A stretch of 64,000 nt of DNA from Cavenderia fasciculata (taxonomy: Eukaryota > Evosea > Eumycetozoa > Acytosteliales > Cavenderiaceae), in the NCBI RefSeq assembly GCF_000203815.1, contig NW_004457637.1:478436-542435 (forward strand), read 5' to 3'. Made by a program: the position numbers and the translations under genes. A model generated the notes under the pieces. The model worked only from the letters and a program-made list of their open reading frames with translations. It did no database searches and was not told the origin of the DNA. Positions 12,464-24,142 of this stretch are shown piece by piece (position 1 is the stretch's first letter; every line of letters starts with the position of its first letter).

Positions 12464-12686
12464 CTTTATAGAGAGAGAGTTAGAACGACGTAAAACGAAT
12501 CTCGAATTCCTCCTCAATCCTCCTCCTCCTCCTCGTCCTCGTCCTCCTCCTCCTCCTCTTGTGCAGTTGATCAACCTACAAAGTACTTGATTGTTGATTC
12601 GGTTCGAACCAATCAACAATCGATCTATCGATCAATCACATAACATCACAATCATCAGAGTAGAGGTAGAAGAAAAAAAAGGAAAC
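12125..12686. other. divergent promoter with microsatellites
   Basis: Between cnot9 (-) and the guanylyl cyclase gene (+). It contains (AAT)n at about 12386-12409 running straight into (TAG)n at about 12410-12463, then a CTC/CGTCCTC-rich strip at about 12509-12558, then ATCGAT-rich 5' leader sequence. A palindrome GGTTCGAACC sits at 12601-12610. No RNA gene is seen. Confidence 0.5.
12410..12463 (+). repeat. (TAG)n microsatellite
   Basis: About 18 tandem TAG/AGT units, directly preceded by AAT units, in the 5' flank of the cyclase gene. TAG in one frame makes it non-coding there. Confidence 0.9.
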
Positions 12687-15600
12687 ATGTTTGAATTACC
12701 AAACGTTAAAAGGAAGTACAGGGGATGGAAAAAGTATGTCAAGTTTCTTGATTTACGGTTCCCACGTATACAAGAAGAGCATCACTTTCAATCTTACTAC
12801 TTTCACATCTACGTTGTACAAATAAGAATTGCAATATCATTCTTGACTGCAGTTTTGTTACTTGCATTGATAGTAGACTATGTATCACCATTGGATATTA
12901 GGCTTTTACCTGCATTGCTCCCATTCAGTTTTATCAATCAAGAAACAACATCTTCTTCACCACCTTCACCATCTCAACCTCCTATTATAGACGATGAATC
13001 ACTCAGATCGATGATTATAAGAGTCTCTACAGTTGGTTGTCTATGTGCCTTTTTCCTATTCACTTTTACTGAACGTTTCAAAAAACTATGGAAATTCTAC
13101 AGTTGTGCAATGTCTTTTGTTGGTATGTAACACACAATTGAGATAATCAATAGAATTATTATTATTATATATTATTATTAACAAATCACCGATTATTTCA
13201 ACCCACGTTTTAGCAACCTGTATAACTATAATATTTGTAAGTGATTTCCGAACCATACCAGAACGAATGATATTTTTATATATAGCAATTTTAATTGCAT
13301 CCGGATTAGTAAGTTTAAACAAATATATATAAATATTTATATCTATATATCATATGATTGAATAGAATATTTTATTAATTCTTTTTTTTTTTTTTTTAAT
13401 TTTAGACCTTTTTACCAGCGGCCATTTCAACTATTGGCCTATCAATATTCTATTTCCTCTATTTTCTATTGTACAATGAAATCTATTATAAAAGCATGCT
13501 ATTGATTTCAACACTCTTATTTGTATCATTGGTATTTTTAATGTCAATATCTCGTTATAGGTACCTATCAAAATTCACAAAGAGAACTTTCTTTAATTAA
13601 CCACAATTTTATTGACAATTTACCATGTTTTCAGAGAACAATTGATTAGAGATAAGTTTAGGATTTTGGAAAGTTTAAAATTACAATCAATAAGATCGGC
13701 AAAAGTTATCAATCAAATGTTACCAACAGTGGTAGTTCAAAGATTAAGATTACAATCGTCAAAAGAACAAAGTCTATCATCTATTGTTTCTGAAACAACA
13801 AAATCAACATTACCCTCTGCATCATCGGAATCATATTCCAATAGTAGTAGCAGTAGAGGCTCAACAAGAGGAGAATTAACATCATCACCTTCATCATCTA
13901 TCATTGCCATCGATATATCACCTTCCAGTAGTAGTGGTAATTCATCTCCCATCGGCGATAATGAATCGATTCACACACCAACCACTACACGAAGACAACC
14001 AAATATTGTTGATCCACAATCACCTAGCTCACTTCAACCAGGTCAATACTCTGGAGAAGAACTAATAGTTGACAAATATGAACAAGTAACGGTACTATTT
14101 TGCGAAATTGTAAACTTTGTTGCATTGGTCGATAGAATGTCTAGCAAGGTTGTCATTACATTGTTGAACGAGATTTATACTTCTTTTGATAGAATGACTG
14201 ATCTCTATGGTGTCACCAAAGTGGAACATATTGGAAATGTATACATGGTAGTGGGTGGATGTCCAGAGACTTGTCTCGACCATGCACATCGCGTAGCCAA
14301 TATGAGTTTGGGTATGTTATCTATAGTGCAGAGATTTGAGGTGGTACAAGTCCGTTTTGGTATGCATACTGGACCCGTCATTGGTGGCATTATAGGCAAA
14401 AAGAAATTGTCATGGCATCTATTTGGTGATACAATCAACACTGCCAGTAGAATGGCTAGTCACGGTTCGATTGGAAAGATACAATGCAGTCAAGCATCAC
14501 AACAACTACTTCGATCAAAGTTCCTACTCGAAGACAGAGGTAAAATTCAAGTCAAAGGAAAGGGTATCATGCGAACCTTTTATCTCGTCAAAACAAAAAC
14601 ACTCGACAAACGTTATACTGCCATTTTCACATTGCCAAGAGATCCAGAGAAACTTTACAAATTAGATTATATTCCTCAAGTCGATTTATCAGAGGTTCAT
14701 ATCAATGAAAATGTAATCAATCATGCAGAAATTAATCAAGAGACTACTACTACTACGACACCACGACCAAGAAAAGGTAGTATATTTTCTTCGGTGATAC
14801 CACACACAAAGGGAGGAAGCTCAAGTGTTGGTTTATCGGCTGGAAAGAATATGGTCAATCAACTTCATCAAACTCTATCGGCAGGTACCGAGAGCTTGGG
14901 TCGATCTACAATGAAAAAGAATCAAGTCACATTTTTAAAGGCAGCGGATCAGATTTCAAACAGTCCCTCAAGGAGTAGAGCTTCTTCATTTGGTGGAGAA
15001 GACGATATAGCGCAGCAAGATGATTTTGATGGAATTAATCTTGCAAACATTGGAAAGGGAGTGAGTGGATCCAATGTTATTCATCAATCCAATACTCTAA
15101 ACTTGGCCAAAGTAGAAAGAGATTTAAGAAAACACTATACACTAGACAAGATTGCTTTGCAATTCAAATCACGTGACAATATAGTAGAGATGGAGTTTTT
15201 AAAGGATCACAACAAAGTTGTCTTTAACAAAATACTTCTCTCTATGTTATTTTCTTCTGTCATTTTTGCTTTGGCTGCCATTTCTGATTATTTTACTTTA
15301 AAAGGTTCAGATAATCAGGCGTACATTCGTATCACTTGTATACGATTTGGACTTGTATTTCTACAATTACTCTATATTTTATTGGTTTCAAAATCTCAAA
15401 CTCTAAGAGATTATATTCAACAATTGGCAAGTTTTTATTTTATTATCATACAGGCATTATTAATAGTTTTGATTAGGTAAGAAAATTAAAAATATTGATT
15501 AAAAAAACAAAATATATATAAATATATAAATATATATTGATCTTTTTTTTTTTTTTTTTGTTTCTCTAGTTTACCTCCTTTAAATGATGTTCCAATTGAT

Positions 15601-16779
15601 GGATTATTAGTATCAGAAATTATGATTATCATAACGATATGTTATAATTTCTCTGGAATCAGATTTATAAATGCCAACATTGTCACTTTATTTTGTATAT
15701 TTTTCTTTCAAATCTCACTATTGTGGAAAGAAACACCTCGATCAATCATGATGAGTCACAACTTTTATTTGGTGGCAGCCATTTTTCTCAATGTTTGTAC
15801 ATCGTACCTCGATGAACTATTCCTTCGTCAAAATTGGGTGCATGGAAAACTATTAGACAAGGACCGAAGAGAAACTGAACAATTGGTATCAGACATTCTA
15901 CCCATGTATGTTGTTTTAAAGATGAAGCAAGGTATCCAACTAATCTATGACGAATTTGAACACGTGACCATATTCCTCTCTGATATTGTCGGGTTTACTG
16001 AAATATCAACTCGTCTATCGCCGAGTCAACTCGTCGAGACACTCAACCAAATCTACAGTACTTTTGATGATCTTGCTGAAAGACATGGAGTACTAAAAGT
16101 GGCAACCATTGGAGACGCTTATTTGTGTGTCTGTGGTTGTCCAGAAAAGAAATTGGATCACGCAGAACGTGTAGTAGCCATGGCTATGGACATGTTGGAA
16201 GCTATCAAATCAATCAAAACCGTTGACAATATTCCTGTTCGTATGCGTATAGGAATACACACTGGTCCCGTTGTAACTGGTGTAACTGGCATCAAGATGG
16301 TTCATTATCAATTGTGGGGTGACTCGGTTCAGGTCACCCAACAAATGGAAAGTAATGGTTGTCCCGATAGAATTCATCTCTCGGAAGCAACTGCATCACT
16401 ATTGCATCACAAATACATCTTTGAAGATAGAGGTGACTCTATCATTAAAAAGAGAAAAATGAGAACTTTCTTTATATCAAGAGAGCGCCAACCATCAGAT
16501 CCTCCATATATTCCACCACCAGTAGTAGTAGTAGCACCGATGCTGGTACCAGCAAATTCAACCACAACAACTAGTCATACACATGGTAATATTGGAGGTA
16601 CTATAACTTTTAATGCCAACAATAACAATGGTATGATGATGGGAATGATTCAAGAAGAAGAAGAAGAAGAAGATTCAAAAATATTGACAATCACTGGGGA
16701 TGATGAAGATGATGATGAAGTTCATTCAGCATCATATAATAATATTAGTAGTGATAGTTTATACACACCCCAACGATAA
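12687..16779 (+). CDS. gcA: 12-TM class III nucleotide cyclase, guanylyl cyclase A type
   Basis: Exons 12687-13122, 13214-13308, 13406-13560, 13635-15476 and 15570-16779, about 1245 residues. Topology: N-terminal hydrophobic segments (residues ~50-225), cyclase domain C1 (~377-550), linker, second hydrophobic set (~710-895), cyclase domain C2 (~970-1147), the layout of membrane adenylyl cyclases. Residues point to GTP: C1 has KVEHIGN, with Glu at the base-recognition position where adenylyl cyclases have Lys. C1 also keeps the transition-state Asn/Arg (INTASRM) but has lost the metal Asps (FCEIV, IGNVY). C2 keeps both Asps (LSDIVGF, IGDAY) and lacks Asn/Arg (VQVTQQM). So one catalytic site is expected, with roles swapped between the halves relative to animal adenylyl cyclases. 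In Dictyostelium, GCA makes cGMP for chemotaxis and osmotic responses. An ATG at 12591 is in frame but less likely as the start. Confidence 0.9.
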
Positions 16780-16899
16780 TAAATTATTTAAACTATTATT
16801 TGCTCTAATCACTTGAAAACTACATACTTTTTTTTCACCAAAATTTGAAATTGATAATTAACTAGTTTATTGTTTAGTATTAATATACTATATAGTATC

Positions 16900-19188
16900 A
16901 TGGCAGGTAAAAGAGGTAGACCACCAAAACATAAACCATTAAACACAGGCGATCGACAACCAGCAGCAAATGAAGTACCTCCTTTATCACCTACTGCAAA
17001 GTAAGACGATGATGATGATGATGATGATGATGTCTACTACCTTTACTTACTTTTTGCTGACCCTACTCTGTTTGTTTTAGAAATGAATCATTACCTAAAC
17101 TATTATTACCATCTACAGATATACTAAAAAAGATCATATCAAGTAAACATATTGAAAACTTGATCACCAAATATGACAATCACAACAAAGATGACAATGA
17201 CAATGGTGATGATACAACCTCAAATATGATGATTGATGAAACAGATTTGACTGCTGCCATCAAAGATGTAAATACATTTAAACAATACATTACAAATACA
17301 AAACTATTGTTAAACGAACAAATCGATAAATTGAATCAATATAAAGATCAACAACAGGAATTTAGTAAGTTTATTTAATTTTAAAATCCATTATTATTAT
17401 TATTATTATTAACGCAATGTCAATCTATCAATAGTTGTACAAAGATTAAAATACAACACATTAAAGAAACAATTAAAATCACTACCTCAAACTACTACAC
17501 AACCAACAACAACTACTACTACTACAACAACAACATCGTCGCCACTAGAACAACAACAACAACAAAATGATCAATCTACAATCGATCAAAAAGTAAATGT
17601 TTCTACACCAATGACCGATGTCACTACAACTGTTATCAATAGTACTACATCTGAACAAGATGATATATCTGAACAAAGCCAAGAAGAGGGAGAAGAAGAA
17701 GGAGAAGAAGAAGAACATTCACCAGTTGCATTGGCAGTGACGGCGGCAGTGGAAGGAGGCGAGCAAAATACTAAAATGGCGATTGAAGAATCTCCACAAA
17801 TACAAACCCCATCAACACCAACTATCCAACATACATCTCCTACTCCCCCTGTAACCACACCTACCTCTACAACAACCAATAATAATCAAAATAATAATAT
17901 TAATACCTCCTCAACAAGTGTTGTACAACAATTGGAAGAGGTAAAACAACAACAACAACCTTTGACATTAAACAATTCAAGTCAAACAACACCTAATCTA
18001 TCTGGAAGATTAAGAAAGAAACCAAAACACCACGACGAAATAGATGATATAGATATTGGGACTATGCATGAACAGTCTAACAATGTACCATCATCTTTTG
18101 TAGCAACACAAGAGAAACCAAAAGTGATGAAACTAACAGAATTGGACAATAGTGACCTTTTGGTCGATGATCAGACGGTAACCAGCGAGTCTGACTCTTC
18201 TTTTCCAACCACTTCAACTTCATCATCGGCACAATCTAAAAAGACGTCTGGAAAGAAAAGAGGTAATCATACAAAGAGAAAAGGACCAAAAGATCACGAA
18301 CACAAGAAAAAATCACACCACGAAAATGAACAACAACCAAAAGTTCATTATGTTGGACCCAATGTATTTTGGGCAGCAATGGATTCATACTTTAGAAATA
18401 TTACAGATGCAGACCTAGAATTGATAACACCAAAAGGCGAAGAAAATTATACAACCTATTTGCTAACACCACAATTGGGAAGCCATTACACAGAAGTTTG
18501 GACAAACGAAGACCAAGAAAGAATTCGTCACAACACAATATCAAGACAACAACACCGTTCGTCCACAAATAATCTAGATACAATGGAAGTTGAACGTGAA
18601 GAATCTGGTGGCACTTCAAGTGAATTGAATCTTGGAGATCTATCGATTAGACTTTTATCATGTCTTATCGATGAAAATATTCTATCAACCACTTCAAGCA
18701 ACAATAGTGGTGGTGGAAATAGTTTTCCAACACCCAAGAAACCATTGTTACCATCAGACCCAATCATTATTGATTATAATACAACTAATCAACTATCGAT
18801 AGAGGAAAGAATTCAAAGGGAATTGTTAAGTTTAGGATTCTATGACGATTACCACCAACCAAATCAACTTGCAGCGAGTAGTAGTGCCAAAAATAAGCAA
18901 TCATCTCAAACCATCCTACAAGTGATGGCATCACAACAACAACAACAAAATAGCTTTGAAGACGATGAAATATGCGCAGAACTACGATATATTCAAAGTC
19001 AACTAAGAGATCAAGTCAATATTAACAATCAATTGAAATCACAAGCACTTTCAACATGTACAAAACTATTATCAAAACAAAAGGAAAAAGAAAAGAAACA
19101 ATCTTTTATTTCAAATGCCGAAAAGAATTATCAAAAGTTTATAAAAAGAGATAGAAAGAAAAAGAAATTGGTTAAATCAAATTCTTAA
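16900..19188 (+). CDS. ada3: SAGA/ADA transcriptional adaptor Ada3 with N-terminal AT-hook
   Basis: Exons 16900-17000, 17081-17364 and 17435-19188, 712 residues. The Ada3 core is clear: NVFWAAMDSYFRNIT and LGSHYTEVW at ~437-490 (animal TADA3 NRFWASVEPY...GKHYSQRW), RLLSCLIDENILS at ~533, EERIQRELLSLGF, and EICAELRYIQSQLR at ~640 followed by basic helices. Ada3 links the Gcn5 acetyltransferase to Ada2 in nuclear SAGA/ADA complexes. The protein begins MAGKRGRPPKHKP, a textbook AT-hook, followed by Asp/Asn- and Thr/Gln-rich linkers. I am not aware of an AT-hook in animal or yeast Ada3, so this could be a lineage feature. Downstream thoc5 starts 138 bp after its stop. Confidence 0.92.
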
Positions 19189-19326
19189 TAATAAATCAAA
19201 TTAATTAATATTATTTAATAAATAGTTAAAAACTGCAAAAAATTTTTTTGATACTTTTTTTTCATGAAGATCATTCATTCATATATTAAAAGCACATCAG
19301 ATAGATAGATCTTTTAAAAAAGAGAT

Positions 19327-20426
19327 ATGGAAGTAGATGGAACAGTATCAGATGTATTAAACAACAACAGAAATATTCTTGTTGACAGTCGACAAGAAGA
19401 AGAAGAAGAAACTTTATCATTCTATGGCTTTGATGAGCTAACAGATAGAATAAAGTCACTTTGTTGTGAAATGTTGAATGCTATGATCAATAATACAGCA
19501 TCAGCAGCCGCAGGAGACAATCAAAAGAGCAGCAGTGCTGCTGCTGACATTATCAATTCAAATCATCAAAAGATGTTGTCAATCTTTTTAGAAGTAAAAC
19601 AAAGTAATAGATCTATTGTATTTGACATGGAGACTTGGAAGACACAAGTAGATAAAGACAAACAAAAGTTGGATCATCTCAACCTATTCTATGAAAACTT
19701 TATCTATGAAAAGAATCATCTCTTGAAAGAAATACATTCCACCTCGGATTTTGAGTAAGTATTAGTAGTTCCTCTATCCTCGATCATATGATGAAACTAA
19801 CTTATTTTTATACCTTTATAGTATAAGCGCTTTTGAACCTATATTGGTTGATGAAATGTATTACAACGATAAAAAACAACAAGATATCACTGCTGAGCAA
19901 CAATCATCATCATCATCACCAGAGTTGGATGAAGAAACGCAAAAACACAATCAGAAAATGGCTAGACTTCAATTTGAACTCGATGAAAGAATTAAAAAGT
20001 TGGATCAATTAAACAAATTGAATCAAAAAAAGAAACTACATACAGAGATTAATATCTCTAAACAAAACTTTTTATCTACTTTACCAAAATCCTTATCGTC
20101 ATTGTCAAATGTAAGATTCATTATCATAGAAAAGGTCTAGAAATTCATATGTATATAACTGATCATTTTTATTTTACTATTATTGTTGTTAGAAATTATC
20201 TCAAATTGGATCATCAACTTCAAATTATAATCCAACTGCATTTTATCTTTCAAAACCATTATATTATATGTATAGTTCTATACTCTCCTATCAATCATCT
20301 TGTAAAAGTATTTATTCAAAAAAAAAAAACTTTTAAAAAAAAGATTACTTAATTTTTCTTTTTTTTTAGAACCAGACTTTAATATTAAAATTATTGGTGA
20401 TATTGATAAAGCATCAACATTTAATC

Positions 20427-20503
<77 letters not shown>

Positions 20504-21440
20504 ATTGATCAACAACCATTAACAGTTCATCCATTATCACTAGAGTTTGAATATCGTATATCAAAAGAATTGGTATCTATACAATTCTATTTTTTGGCAG
20601 ATGAAAATATTATTGTTTGTAGTATAAACACTGATAATCAATCCTATTTATCAAACCTTTTCCCAAATGACATTGGAGATGATTTTATTCAATCTTTTAC
20701 GACCACCAACACTAATGGACCAAAACAATCAAATAGTACACTAAATATTGTTGGAAAGGTTTTTAGGTGGGCTCAATTACTGGGTGGTCTCATGGTAGAC
20801 TCTAGCATGAACAGATGGTCCTTGGTTTCTGTTATCATGTCTTCAATCGAGAAAAGAATACACTCTAAACAAAAAATGTTTAGGCAAATTAATGAACTCA
20901 AGAAACAAGTTGTTAAAACAAATCATTCAATTGATGATCTAAATTTCCATTTGACATTATTTGAATCTTCATATGATCATTCCTCATTTAGATTAATATT
21001 TCAAAATCAAAATGGTATGAAAAAAAACTAAACAAAACAAAACAAAAACAAAACAAATATTAATACGTTGTACTCATTTCAAATATTTAGTCGAGATTCA
21101 AGTTGATATAATAATGGTGTATGATAGTGTAGAAATACCTCCTTTATTTAAACTATCATCAAAGGTAGTTAAACCTCCAACTAAAAAAGATGACGAATTT
21201 AATAATCCAAACAGAATACTATTGGAAAAAGAAACACTAAGGTCAATAGAACTGGAAATGAACCAATGCAATGAATTTGAAGAAAAAACAGAATCTGCTC
21301 TCGTCCTCACCAACCAAATACAAAAGCTAAAGAATATTTTATCCATTTTATCAAATCCAAAAACATTATCATCAAAACTAGGTCTTGAAGGAGAAAGATT
21401 AAGAAGAGGAAAACTTCGTTTTATTCCATTTAGTAAATAA
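19327..21440 (+). CDS. thoc5: THO complex subunit 5 (THOC5)
   Basis: Exons 19327-19754, 19822-20110, 20193-20307, 20370-21014 and 21091-21440, 608 residues. Family landmarks in order: YENFIYEKNHLLKEI, NQKMARLQFELDERIKKLDQ (THOC5 MARLEWELEQRKRL), LPKSLSSLSN, the PLYYMYSSILSYQSSC helix, and HPLSLEFEYRISKELVSIQFYF (THOC5 HPLSVMLDL...LTFYYL). THO/TREX couples transcription to mRNP assembly and nuclear export, and THOC5 also helps 3'-end choice. A Gln run of about 26 (CAA, ~20425-20503) interrupts the region before HPLS. The C-terminal segment from 21091 fits the family's beta-rich RWD-like end. Recognition relies on several short but ordered matches. Confidence 0.88.
20425..20503 (+). repeat. (CAA)n poly-Gln tract in thoc5
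   Basis: About 26 consecutive CAA codons in frame inside thoc5 exon 4, between the coiled-coil half and the C-terminal domain. Confidence 0.9.
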
Positions 21441-21601
21441 ATAAATCACATTAATTCATAGCCCAAACAACCACGGTTTTTTTTTTTTTTTTTAATTTTA
21501 ATTTTTTGTGCCAAAACGAACGAATGTTTTGTGAGCAAACTGAGAAAAGATAAGAGTTTTGTGACTTTATTAACATATAAATATATATATTTAATATCAA
21601 A

Positions 21602-23089
21602 ATGGGTAAAATAGAAACAGTAAAAGGAAGTAAGAGACATGACCCTTTGGGTAAACAAATTCAAGAATCAGATAATCAACATAAACAACAAAGACATCGT
21701 ACAGGAAAAGGTGCAATCAAAAAGAAGTTGGGAGAGATTAGAGAAGATGAATATGTAGATGAAGAAGAAAAGGTCATTTCAAAGCAACTCTCTAAAAAGA
21801 TTCTTTCTCAGATTCGTCAACAAGCAATCGAAGTGGAAGAAGAAGATCGTCGTGATCGTCTTTCAACTGCTGTCAGCAGAGGAGATGACCAACAAGGAAT
21901 GGTTGAAGGACGCGACGGTGAAGAGGACATTGATGATCAAGATAGAATATTGTTAGAGAATGTAAAGAATCAAAAACCATTGCTCTCGTTTGACGATTTG
22001 GAAGATGAAGATGGTGATTTGGAAGAAGATCTCTATGACCAAGGTGATTCAAAGAGTGTTGGTGGTTTTGGAGATGATAGTGACACTGAAAGCAGATACG
22101 GTGAATATATGCGTACAGAAGAGGAAGAAGCATTGGACGAAGAAGATGAACGTATCCTCCAAATGTTCATGGGACAAGGTCAAGGTGAAGGTGGTGTTGG
22201 ACACAAGGCAGGTGTACGATTTACTCTTGGTCAATTGATCGAGGCCAAGCTCAAGGAACAAGAAGAAAAGGAATCAATGGTAAAAGAACCAAGACAAAAG
22301 ATGAATCCAAAGGTATTGGAAGTCTACAAAAAGGTTGGACAGATGCTAGCACATTATCGTAGTGGAAAGGTTCCACGTGCCTTTTGTATTCTCCCAAATT
22401 TCACAAACTGGGAGGATCTCATCTATTTGACACGTCCCGATCTCTGGACTCCACATGCAGTCAGAGAAGCCACCAAGATCTTTGTCATGTCATCAAATGC
22501 ACGTCAAACACAACGTTTCCTCTCACTAGTCTTATTGCCTCGTGTCCGTGACAATATCGCCGAGTTCCGTAAACTAAATTTCCATCTCTATATGGCACTT
22601 AAAAAGTCATTGTATCGTCCACAAGCCTTTTACAAGGCAATCTTTTTACCACTCGCCGAGGAAGGTGATGCCACTCTTCTCGAGGCAAAGATCATCGCAT
22701 CTGTCGTAAAAAAGGTCTCTGTTCCAGTGATTCACTCGAGTGTTGCTTTGTTAAAGTTGGCACAAATCCCCAAATACAATGGTGCCACCTCTCTCTTTAT
22801 CATGACACTCTGTGATAAAAAGTATTCTCTTCCACTGCGTGTTGTCGATTCTCTTTACCAACACTTTATATCATTTGTCGATGAACGTAGAGACCTTCCT
22901 GTCTTGTGGCACCAATCTCTCCTCATGTTTGTCCAACGTTACAAGAATGATATTAAACCACAACACAAAGAGAATCTCAAAATTTTGCTCCGTAATCAAT
23001 TCCATCATCAAATTACCAATGAGATTAGAAGAGAGTTATTTAACAATCAATCATCCCAACAATCGGAAAATAAAATGTCAATGGACTAA
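21602..23089 (+). CDS. bysl: bystin (Enp1 homologue), 40S ribosome biogenesis
   Basis: Intronless, 495 residues. An acidic N-terminal third begins MGKIETVKGSKRHDPLG. The conserved bystin domain runs from ~225 to the end, with VPRAFCILPNFTNWEDLIYL, PHAVREATKIFVMS, RFLSLVLLPRVRDNI, LNFHLYMALKKSLYRPQAFY and LPVLWHQSLLMFVQRYK. Bystin/Enp1 is a nucleolar-to-cytoplasmic factor needed for processing and export of the pre-40S subunit. The coding sequence is richer in G+C than its neighbours and uses CGT/CTC codons more, as expected of a well-expressed gene. The first in-frame ATG has an A-rich context (aaaATGG). Confidence 0.97.
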   Translation: MGKIETVKGSKRHDPLGKQIQESDNQHKQQRHRTGKGAIKKKLGEIREDEYVDEEEKVISKQLSKKILSQIRQQAIEVEEEDRRDRLSTAVSRGDDQQGMVEGRDGEEDIDDQDRILLENVKNQKPLLSFDDLEDEDGDLEEDLYDQGDSKSVGGFGDDSDTESRYGEYMRTEEEEALDEEDERILQMFMGQGQGEGGVGHKAGVRFTLGQLIEAKLKEQEEKESMVKEPRQKMNPKVLEVYKKVGQMLAHYRSGKVPRAFCILPNFTNWEDLIYLTRPDLWTPHAVREATKIFVMSSNARQTQRFLSLVLLPRVRDNIAEFRKLNFHLYMALKKSLYRPQAFYKAIFLPLAEEGDATLLEAKIIASVVKKVSVPVIHSSVALLKLAQIPKYNGATSLFIMTLCDKKYSLPLRVVDSLYQHFISFVDERRDLPVLWHQSLLMFVQRYKNDIKPQHKENLKILLRNQFHHQITNEIRRELFNNQSSQQSENKMSMD

Positions 23090-23481
23090 TTCCATATTAA
23101 TTATTTGTATAAAAATATAAAGTATTTGGAATAATAATTACATTGAAGTTTTTTATTTTTTTTTTGAGTATTGCTGTTGTAATAGAAACAATAAAAAATA
23201 AAAGAGAAAAATGGTTGTCAAGTTGTTGTTTGGTTAGACTTGGCTGCTTTTTTTTTTTTTTTTACCAAACAAAGCAAGTGAATGAAAAGGACTGCGATGA
23301 TTGATACTATTGGGATTTTGTCGTTGAAAACAAACTAGACTGAAATTGTTGATGGGTTGTTATTTTGTTGTTGTTGTTGTTTGTTATTGTTGTCGTTGTT
23401 ATTGTTTGTTGTTGATAAAAGTTGGTTAGATTAGTACAGACTATGACTCTTTTGTTTTTTTTTTTTTTCTTCTTTCGACGT
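23090..23481. other. convergent 3' flanks of bysl and rac
   Basis: 392 bp between two convergent stops. It contains T runs, a TTG-repeat strip (about 23360-23415) and AT-rich 3' UTR sequence. No gene is seen. Confidence 0.5.
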
Positions 23482-24142
23482 TTATTGGAGGAGGCAACCT
23501 CTTCTCTTCTTTCTCTTCATCATCAAGACAGATTTAATGGCTTCATCAAATACCTGTTTGAGATTTAAAGAAGTCTTTGCTGAGCATTCCATGTATTTGA
23601 CTGCTTTAATCTTTCTTGCCAAATCTTGTCCTTGTTCGATGCTGACAGGTTTTTGGTGTTGAGCCTCAAGCTTTTCAACAATTCCTCTATCTTCACGTGT
23701 ATCCAACTTGGTTCCGACTAAAATTTGTGGAACGTCTGGACAAAAATGCATAACTTCTGGGTACCACTAAAAAAAGATTAAAAAAAGTGTCAATAACCAT
23801 AGATTTAAAAGGATTGATGGTTGTATGGATTGATGGTTAACATACTTTAGTGTAAACATTTTCATAAGATACGGGATTGGTAATAGAGAAGCAAATTAGA
23901 AATACATTGGCGTTGGCGTAACTGAGTGGTCTGAGTTTATCGTATTCTTCTTGACCTGCAGTATCCCACAATCCAAGTTCTATGTTTCTTTCACCTGCAG
24001 TGAGATTCACTACATAGTTGTCAAATACTGTTGGAATATAGTCTTCTGGGAATCTGTTATTGGCGTAGCTGATCAATAAGCAAGTCTTACCGACAGCACC
24101 ATCACCAATGACGACCAATTTGATGACTTCCGGGGATGTCAT
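23482..24142 (-). CDS. Rac/Rho-family small GTPase
   Basis: Exons 24142-23846 and 23766-23482, 193 residues. All G boxes are present: G1 GDGAVGKT, switch [15 protein letters not shown]3 [15 protein letters not shown]4 GTKLDT (the TKxD Rho form), G5 ECSAKT, plus the Rho insert region ([18 protein letters not shown]). The C-terminus has a polybasic stretch (MKRKKRRG) and CAAX box CLLQ, so prenylation and plasma-membrane targeting are expected. Gln at the last position favours farnesyl transfer in the general CAAX rules, unusual for a Rac. The body resembles the dictyostelid RacC/RacE group, but I cannot assign the paralogue with confidence. It would control actin assembly. Confidence 0.95.

Noticed and set aside
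12601-12610. GGTTCGAACC resembling a tRNA B box
   Set aside because: No acceptor or anticodon arms can be folded around it and no A box precedes it; it is a palindrome in the cyclase leader.
12591-12686. In-frame ATG 32 codons upstream of the chosen cyclase start
   Set aside because: Poor sequence character, overlaps ATCGAT-rich leader; the ATG at 12687 has A-rich context and begins the conserved-looking N-terminus. Not fully excluded.
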